Part shown: piece after piece, positions 57,340 through 64,000 of the stretch | How the letters are laid out: the number at the start of each line of letters is the position of its first letter | Position numbering within the stretch: the first letter of the stretch is position 1 | Assembly (NCBI GenBank): GCA_018292915.2 | Contig: JACVVK020000289.1 | Location: 370,001 to 434,000 of the forward strand | Length of the DNA: 64,000 bases | Direction: 5' to 3' | Source: Batillaria attramentaria | Lineage: Eukaryota > Mollusca > Gastropoda > Batillariidae | Notes under the pieces: generated by a model | The model's database searches: none | What the model was told of the DNA's origin: nothing | Seen by the model: the letters and a program-made list of their open reading frames with translations, nothing else | Made by a program: the position numbers and the translations under genes

Positions 57340-57488
57340 CCCTACATTAATTTATCTAGACATATAAATCCATACATATTAAACACAGATCCTAAAGTAA
57401 TGTGTGATGTCCAAGTCTAATACTATGCTACTAAACTAAGAAATCTAAACTAAAAGATGGCAAGGGCATAGCGGACATGACACAGCTG
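57237..57488 (-). mobile_element. 252-bp retroposon insertion with (GAATT)n tail inside the LINE
   Basis: Target duplication TGGTTT at 57231-57236 and 57489-57494 (AAACCA on the element strand). It ends in CAATAAAGTTATATTGAATT repeats and has a CA/GT tract in its body. Removing it rejoins the LINE reading VVKP with LLKKPSLDRNE. Confidence 0.8.
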
Positions 57489-59082
57489 TGGTTTAACGAC
57501 TGCTCTCTTGAAGATCAATGGAAATGACCCTGATGACAACGAATCATTTATCACACAGGTAATGGCTGGCAGTACATGATCAATACACTCAACAAGCAGA
57601 GCTGTGGGCATTGGGTCCAGTTCACAAGATTTCGGAGCGGTTTCGGTAATGAGTTTGCGGATGTCAACATCGCTAACCGGCTGAAAAACAGAGAATGGTG
57701 TTCCACTGAAGACAGTCTCACCTGAGGAAGATGGAGCACGGATCTGAGAGTCAAGTCCGGCACGGATCGTCTTTACCTTATTGACAAAGTAGTTCGCAAA
57801 CAAGGAGGGTAACTGAGACATCGGGTACACAGTAGGAAGTGGAGTGCAGGTGCTACGGGCCAGCAGCTGATTAGTGATGTTAAACAGTTCTCTGCTGGAC
57901 TTGCTAGCCAAGATCTTAGCACTGAAAAAGGCCGACTTGGCCTTGACAATGGTGTTACTCACGTGCTTTTTGGCTACCGAATACATTTGCTTATGAACTG
58001 TCAAACCTGTGGTCATACATCTCCTCTCCGCTCTCCGACGTTCACACTTGGCGGTCCGCAAGTCGTCACGCACTGTATTGTACCAAGGAGAGGTCGCGCG
58101 TGATGACACACGCCGGCGGGTGGAGGGGGCGTGGATGTCCAAGACAAACCAAAGACAGCAGTCCAACTGGTCGGCGGTGGGATGGGGTATGTCGAACAAC
58201 CGCTTGTGCAGGTCACCACAGAAGGCCAGCCTATCAATAGCACGTACGTTGCGCACAGTTTTGAAGACAGGCAGTGGAGCAGGCGGTGCTGGCACGTTTA
58301 GCTGGGCGAGGACACACAGGTGATCCGAAGCGAGAGCATCTGTCACTTGAACAGATTGAATACTGTCGCTGTCTTGTTTGTGGACAACCCAATCGAGGAT
58401 ATGACCCTGTCGATGAGTGGCGTGCTTTACTGCTTGGATGAGATCGAACACGTACAGTGTGTCCACCAGTTTTGCCGTTGTAGGGTTGCTGGGACAGTCA
58501 AAGTGAACGTTAAGGTCACCCAGGACGATGGATTCACCATTGAGTGAGTTGGAAAGCTCCAGCAGATCAGGGAACTGGTCTACAAAAAGAGAGTCTGTCA
58601 GTTTGTTTTTGCGGTTCGGTGGTGGACGGTACACGCAGAAGAAATGCAGTGACTGTCTGGGCAGGGCAAGGGTAGTCTGTACGAGTTCAAAGGAAGAATG
58701 GTCAAATGAGAATGACAAAGTAAAGTTGATGTAGGTGCCGAGAGTGTTTCTGAAGATGACAGCGATGTCTCCACCACGGGAGGGGCGGGGGAAGGATCTT
58801 GTGAAGCCAGCAGGCGCAAGATCAGTGCATTTCGCCTCGTCACCAGCAGCACGTAACCAAGTTTCAGTTAGAAACAGGATGTCGATGTTGTTGTCGACAA
58901 TGAAGTCACTGATCTCCGCGCACTTCTCACTTGTTCCTACGGAGCGAGCATTAAACAGGCCAATATGAAGTTGCTTGCTTTTTCTGTCAGGGTTACCCTG
59001 AAGGGCGACATGAATCAGGTTCTGAACATCGACGGATCGTCGAGGGGCATTGTTGGCAACGCGTTGGGAGGGACAGACAACA
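57489..59082 (-). pseudogene. LINE endonuclease domain and start of reverse transcriptase
   Basis: A long minus-strand frame with the apurinic-endonuclease series: IGLFNARSVGTSEKC, ILFLTETWL (catalytic Glu), FFCVYRPP, VLGDLNVHFD and DALASDHLCVLAQL (Ser-Asp-His). These residues cut target DNA for reverse transcription. The frame is open until the nested insertion at 57488. Confidence 0.85.
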
Positions 59083-59747
59083 GGGCCGCGTTTCTTAAGG
59101 CGAGCGTTCCGAAACGTTCCGGGGCGCTTTGCTATGAAACCGTTTGCAAGCAACTTGCCCGCGGCGTGCGAATAAAGCGCTCGCGTGCGCAGTCTGAAGC
59201 AAGTTCACCGCGAACAAAAGGTCACGTGGTCAGTTTCTATGTAAACAAAGATGGCGGCGCCCACCGAAGGCCTCGTTGAAGTGGAACTAAGAAATGGCTT
59301 AAAATGAATTTGCGGGTGGATGGAGACTTTCTGTCCCAACTTGCAATTGTGCAGAATAGTATACGAAAATAATTTGAGCTAATTGCACCGGGCCGTGGTC
59401 GCCAGTCATTCAGGGATATGTTGTGCGTGTTTGTGGGGAAGGAGTGGTCAAAGTGAGTACGTAATGGTGCCTTACGTCTCCGTTTTGCATCGAGCAGAAC
59501 ATGCATACTAGCGGTATATCATGCTCCAAGCAAGTAATTATTGCTCCTCCTCAAAAACGTCGTCTTCTGCGCTCAAAAGATGACTGATAGCTGCGAGTTT
59601 TCTTCTTCCTTTTCAGCCTTGCCAACAACCGTGTTCGTGATTCCACCGCCATTTTGAAAGCGCCTTGGTTCTAATTGGCCGTTTCCCAACGAGGCAAAGC
59701 GACCTCCGCAAGCGCCCGCGAGCGCATTTGCGTAAGAAACGCGGCCC
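59083..59747. mobile_element. 665-bp DNA transposon (MITE) inside the LINE
   Basis: Terminal inverted repeat GGGCCGCGTTTCTTA at 59083-59097 and 59733-59747 (15/15). The LINE frame on the two sides rejoins without it (GLPIL with VVCPSQRVANN). CG-rich ends and ATGGCGGC motifs near both ends; the interior has no recognisable transposase. I see no convincing target duplication. Confidence 0.75.
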
Positions 59748-60476
59748 AAGTATGGGCAGACCTTGTATTTTACTGGAGACAGCTGCACCAGTAGGTGATA
59801 GGATCTGGTGGCGAATAGAAGCACCATTAGTCTGTCTATGTCTAACTGACCTGACTCTGGTGAAAGAGATGTGAACTGGGATAAGTGGGCTTGTAGTACG
59901 TCCTGAAGGCGTAGATCTTGATGGTGAAACTGCTGGAGACTCTCTCATCTTTCTGCGACCGCTTAGAAAGGGGCGCCGCTTGCTCCTCCTCAGGGTGCAC
60001 GAAGTGGGTGTGCTGGTGTGTATGTGAAGAGAACGAAGAGTTCTGCACAGATCGGGATCAGGATGAGACACACCAATGTGTCTAAGGCCGGATAGTGTGA
60101 AGCTGGAGTACTTAATCCGTTGGCTAACAGGTACAGGTGCACAGAGACAGGTAGGTGTAGGTCCATTGTGTAAGCCAGGTACAGGAGCACTGCAGCCTGA
60201 ATGTGTTAGTCCATTGTATATGCCAGGATCGAGTTCACTGGTATCCAACACTAGTTGTGAGTAGCCACAGGTGGTCACGGGTGGAGCAAAGTTACGGGTA
60301 TGCGAGGCCTGTAAATAGACAGGCCAACTGTGGTCGGTCAAGCATGACTGACTCTGCCTGTAACTCTGGCTATGAACTGCTATCACAAACAGCCTCAGGA
60401 ACAGAAAAATCCACAAAGTTTTCATTTCTGGTGGCAAAAGTCCACAAAAAGCACACCAATATGAAGCCCAGGACAT
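59748..60476 (-). pseudogene. LINE N-terminal region with a hydrophobic leader
   Basis: Minus-strand frame from ATG 60476 (or 60425) to the MITE. The second ATG gives MKTLWIFLFLRLFVIAVHSQ, which looks like a signal sequence or membrane anchor. A Thr/Ser/Cys-rich segment and a basic segment (TLRRSKRRPFLSGRRKMRE) follow. The frame joins the endonuclease frame across the MITE, so it belongs to the LINE polyprotein rather than to a host gene. Confidence 0.6.
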
Positions 60477-61249
60477 CAGGAACCCAATGAATTATTCCAG
60501 CAAACAATCAAAATTCCACAAGAAAATCAAGAAAGATTAGGAGAGAGGCACACTCTAGCCTGCCAGGCGAGTGAACACCAATCACCAAATTATGCTCATG
60601 GATTGGAATAACCCCACTCCATATTCGTTTATTTGTTGAGTAAATGAAATGAAAATCGTTCAGCGAGTAACACGGTCGTGCATATAATTATGTACCACTG
60701 CTGAGGCATGTTGTAGTACGGACACGGATGGCATGTGCAGTTTTACGCTCCATTCCGCTTCCCTGATGTAGCAAGGCATCACCAGGGCGCAGGCTGGAGG
60801 TAGACAACCGTACCGCATGAACCATCTACATTAATAGGTAGAGCATTTCATTTTCTTTGATTTTCATATATAATATTTGGGTTTATGATAAATGGTTATA
60901 GATGCCACGGTCATGTCAATTTTGTCCCTCTTCCATCTCTTACAGCCTTTATATAGGCGGGCGAGAGCTGGACTTTCAATGCTCGAGTCGTGAGTTCGAC
61001 TACCGGCTGGGGCCAAATATTTGTGCTGGCCATTGTCTCGTTGCCCCGTCTTTGAAATCATCCATACATGGTTGAAAGGACTGTAATAGTTAATTATTTA
61101 GGGCTTAACGCCGCGCAAGCAACAAACACTAATTCGCGGCTAAGTGAAAGTTTGCCTCTGCCAGGTCGTTAAAAGGGTAAAAAGCTATTCCGTAAAACTA
61201 TATATATATAAAGATACACACGTTACTCAAAAATCTCAAAGCTAGGTAG

Positions 61250-62060
61250 GTCAAAGAAAGTCCATATTGCATGAGAGACTAGATTTTATAAAAGCAGGTT
61301 GGACTCTTTCAAGAACTCGAAGATGTTGTCTGGGGGTATATCCCAGAACAACATTTTCAGTGCTGAAACACGTAATGCTTATCACGGATCTCTGCGAGAT
61401 CCGCACAAGACACCAAAAATTGTTTAACTGTAAAAGGTTCATGGCACGGAATACACCATGGGGGTCCCTGCCCCTTCAACAGATGTGAATGGGTAACATA
61501 AGCGTGCCCGATATGGAGCCGGCTTAAGACCACCTTCTACCGTCGATTAGACCGACAGCGAGGGATATCATCACAAAAGCTTGGTAAAATATGCTTCCCG
61601 GGCCTGGTTAATATATATATTGGATATTTATGACAGGAAGCGCGGAGTGCGGCCCTGTCCCGCAGTCCCAAACCACACGGACCTCCATAGCATCATCTTA
61701 CCATCATCCTCATCTCCATCATCATGCATAATAAAAATTGCCCCAGCATCCGAGCCCTCCGTGGATTCCACCCATTACCTGGGAGGAACACCACTGGAAC
61801 TGGCAAAAGAGGGCAGCCAAAAAAAAATGCTTCAGTTTTTCTTGATGCAAGAGGTTTAAAATCACTGACAACCATGTGAGCATCCTCCACAGGGCTATCA
61901 CGAGCAGCATTCGCGGCCCGGTCAGCACGCCTGTTTCCTCGGATGCCCACATGACCTGGGACCCAGATGAAATCAATATCCTTGTTATCTGCTATCAAGG
62001 ATGCATGGAGTTCATGGATCAACACCGGGAATGGGTGATCCGATCTTCTACCATGCACAG
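61250..62060 (-). mobile_element. RNase H-type LINE remnant, C-terminal part (copy 2)
   Basis: Minus strand: DIDFIWVPGHVGIRGNRRAD with AANAARDSPVED (RNase H C-terminal motif with the His and Asp), SDFKPLAS, then after a rearranged stretch the GHAYVTHSHLLKGQGPPWC tail. An A-run (61819-61827) and a deletion separate the parts. Confidence 0.7.
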
Positions 62061-62136
62061 CCCGAAGCGCCGACTATTTCTACTACAACTTAGGCCCATG
62101 GCTCCAAGTGGAGCATACGCCATCGAAGACCCTTCG

Positions 62137-63530
62137 TCATCGCACTCTGTTCTGGGCTACTGTTGCCACTCCAGTCCAGTTGATTCCCTGCTTGCATAGC
62201 TCTGCCTCAGTGTCCCGCCTCCAGTTGTTGCGAGGCCGGCCTCTCTTCCTTTTCCCCTGCGGGTTCCATGTCAGGACTTGGCGTGTTGTGCTGGATGCTG
62301 GCTTCCTGAGGGTGTGTCCAATCCAGCCCCACTTTCTCTGCAGGATCTGCTTGGCCAGTGGTTCCTGTCTCGCTCGCTCCCATAGCTCTTCGTTTCGGAT
62401 CTTCTCTGGCCATCGGATGTTAAAGATGCGCCTCAGACAGGTGTTGAAATATGTCTGGATCTTCTGCTGCATCGTCTTTGTTGTCCTTCATGTTTCGCAT
62501 CCGTACAGCAGAACTGACTTCACGATAGAGTTGAAGATGCGAAGTTTGGTTCTTGTGCTGTTACCTTTGATGCCCAGATATTCTTCAGCATGACCATGGC
62601 TGCTCTTGCCTTGCCGATTCTGGCTGTGATGTCTGGGTCTGTGCCTCCCTGTCCATCAACCACGCTCCCCAGGTAGACAAAAGACTACCTCCCTGATGGA
62701 CTCTCCACCGACTGTGACTGGTGTGTTGGCAGTGGTGTTATCTTCATCAGCTCGGTTTTCTTCCTGTTGATCTTGAGCTCTGTTCCGGCTGATAAGTGGT
62801 CTTGTCCTGCATCTGGCTGTGGCTGTGGGACAGGAGGGCCAGGTCGTCCGCAAAGTCGAGGTCATCCAGCTCCGTCCAGGATGTCCACTGTATCCCGTTT
62901 TTCCTGTCTGTTGTAGTGGTCTTCGTGATCCAGTCGATGACCAGGAGGAACAGAAACGGGGACAACAGGCATCCCTGGCGGACTCCGGTCGTCACCTCGA
63001 AAGCTTTCTGACAACTGGCAATGGGCAACTGGCGTGGGCAATCCTGCAGCTCATGTCTTGGTAGATGCACTGTATCAGGGAGATGATCTCTCTGGGTTCT
63101 CCATAGTGCCTTAGCAGCTTCCACAGCGCCTCTCTGTCTACACTGTGGAAAGCCTTCTCATAGTCTATGAAGTTGATGTAGAGGGGGGAGTTCCACTCCA
63201 GTGACTACTCAACGATGATGCGTAGGCTGGCGATCTGATCAGCACAAGACCTGTTCCTACGAAAGCTCGCCTGCTGGTCTCTGAGCATGGGGTCGACAGC
63301 CTCCCTCATCCTCTCCAGTAGAACTCTCTTGAGAACCTTGCCTGGCACCGACAGGAGCATGATCCCTCCGTAGTTGCTGCAGTCCCTGAGGTCCCCTTTC
63401 TTTGGCAGCTTGATGACAATCCCTCCTTTCCACTGGGCTGGTACTTCTTCCTTCTCCCAGATCTTGCTGAATAGCTTCTGCTGGTATCTCGTCCGGCCCT
63501 GCAGCTTTCCCATTTATCAGTGTCATGATG
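62137..63530 (-). mobile_element. RTE-like LINE reverse transcriptase remnant (copy 2), with C-terminal region
   Basis: Same motifs and same stops as 49200-50290, plus about 330 bp lost from the other copy: QTYFNTCLRRIFNIRW, GWIGHTLRKP and GKRKRGRPRNNWRRD, the usual C-terminus of RTE-like proteins. Confidence 0.8.
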
Positions 63531-63559
63531 GCTTTCCTGATCTCCGCCTTAAAGAGCTT

Positions 63560-64000
63560 GTCGCATTTGATGGGTCAAGGTCGAGGGCAAAGGTCAATCA
63601 AAATGGTATGTATTGAAAGGTCTTATGGATGTCTGTCAGCATGCCAAGTTTGGTGCCTCCGCTATTTGTAGATTCTCTGTAAAGGCTAATGTTAAGGTTT
63701 AATGATGACACTAGGATGGTTTGAGTTTGAAATTGACAATTGCTGCAGTATGTTTCTTTTACAGCATTCTTTCGCTGGGAACGCCTTTAACGTTGTTTAC
63801 CACCACAAAAGGGTCTATACGGGAGGAGGTCCACGACTGATTTACATTTACAGTTGGAATTCTAGTGAATGATTATTTATAGTGTACAGAACGAGGAAGG
63901 ACTTTCGTTATCCTCAGGGTTTACCTTCATCACTAAAACGAGCCTGTAAGCAGCAAACTTTTTCAGTTCCGATTTGGGCTCTGCGCATGTGCGATACATG
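63560..64000 (+). repeat. Receptor 5'-flank unit, copy 3 (cut by window end)
   Basis: Collinear with 50320-50770, with small deletions near 63778 and 63994. By analogy, a third signal-peptide exon is expected roughly 140 bp beyond the window end. Confidence 0.85.

Larger units (their letters stand above)
55479..60590 (-). mobile_element. CR1/L2-like LINE, nearly full length, inactivated
   Basis: About 4.2 kb after removing two nested insertions. It ends on the left in (ATT)n preceded by a GCGCCTA ... TAGGCGC hairpin. A single polyprotein can be followed: an N-terminal region (60476-59748), apurinic-type endonuclease (59082-57495), and reverse transcriptase with its C-terminal domain (57230-55880). 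Clade assignment rests on the LHWLPI ... LWNSLP C-terminal motifs and is tentative. An S1 tail fragment (55558-55606) lies in the 3' UTR. Confidence 0.8.
60597..64000. repeat. Large duplicated block, copy 2 (partner 47710-50770)
   Basis: Starts at GCTCATGGATTGGAATAACC, directly after the LINE's 5' end, and continues to the window edge. The LINE end coincides with this boundary. A SINE S1-related copy is at 60955-61085. Confidence 0.9.

Noticed and set aside
62108..62593. 161-codon + strand frame
   Set aside because: It is antisense to the RTE-like reverse transcriptase C-terminus, which has clear protein motifs on the minus strand.

Overview
This is an animal genomic window, most likely from a gastropod mollusc. 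The reasons are large receptors of the type first described as GRL101 in the pond snail Lymnaea (LDL-receptor class A repeats, leucine-rich repeats, then seven membrane helices), spliced genes, very long CA/TG/CT microsatellites, tRNA-derived SINEs, several LINE types, a Penelope-like element and a satellite rich in TCAAGGTCA. The species assignment is inference.

The genic core is a small receptor array on the + strand. Receptor A has a short signal-peptide exon at about 16.25 kb and an intronless main exon at 28.97-32.62 kb. Receptor B has its main exon at 37.51-41.22 kb, and no private first exon was found for it. A second signal exon (50.91 kb) leads to a main exon cut off after about 320 bases (53.67 kb). 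A third copy of the 5' region starts at 63.56 kb and runs off the window. Donor and acceptor phases match in all copies (phase 1). Receptor A keeps an open frame but has lost four residues central to class A GPCR signalling; B keeps them.

Almost everything else is repeats, many of them nested. 0-12 kb: a segmental duplication shared with 42.95-46.6 kb, a 102-bp tandem repeat, copies of a 1.2-kb repeat (here 'repeat R') and SINEs. 12.5-15.9 kb: a 3.4-kb foldback-like insertion with long inverted ends and a 3-bp target duplication; inside it a repeat R copy is split by a 0.8-kb cassette with a SAP-domain exon and a THAP-domain exon facing each other. 16-29 kb: receptor A's intron, with a 300-bp dimeric satellite and an inverted repeat pair. 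36.3-37.3 kb: a compact Penelope-like element with a GIY-YIG frame between inverted arms, each with a hammerhead-ribozyme motif. 45.8 kb: a SINE whose 3' end resembles that of a LINE in the same window. 47.7-51 kb and 60.6-64 kb: two copies of a block holding decayed RTE-like and RNase H-type LINE remnants, leading into the receptor 5' flank. 55.5-60.6 kb: a nearly full-length CR1/L2-like LINE on the minus strand, broken by two nested insertions, a frameshift and a stop.

The most unusual signal is a family of four tiny (26-30 bp) palindromic insertions, each flanked by a 7-bp target duplication. Two are confirmed by empty sites in paralogous copies. One sits in the 5' splice site of receptor A's first intron and duplicates it; another adds 11 codons in frame to the GIY-YIG reading frame.
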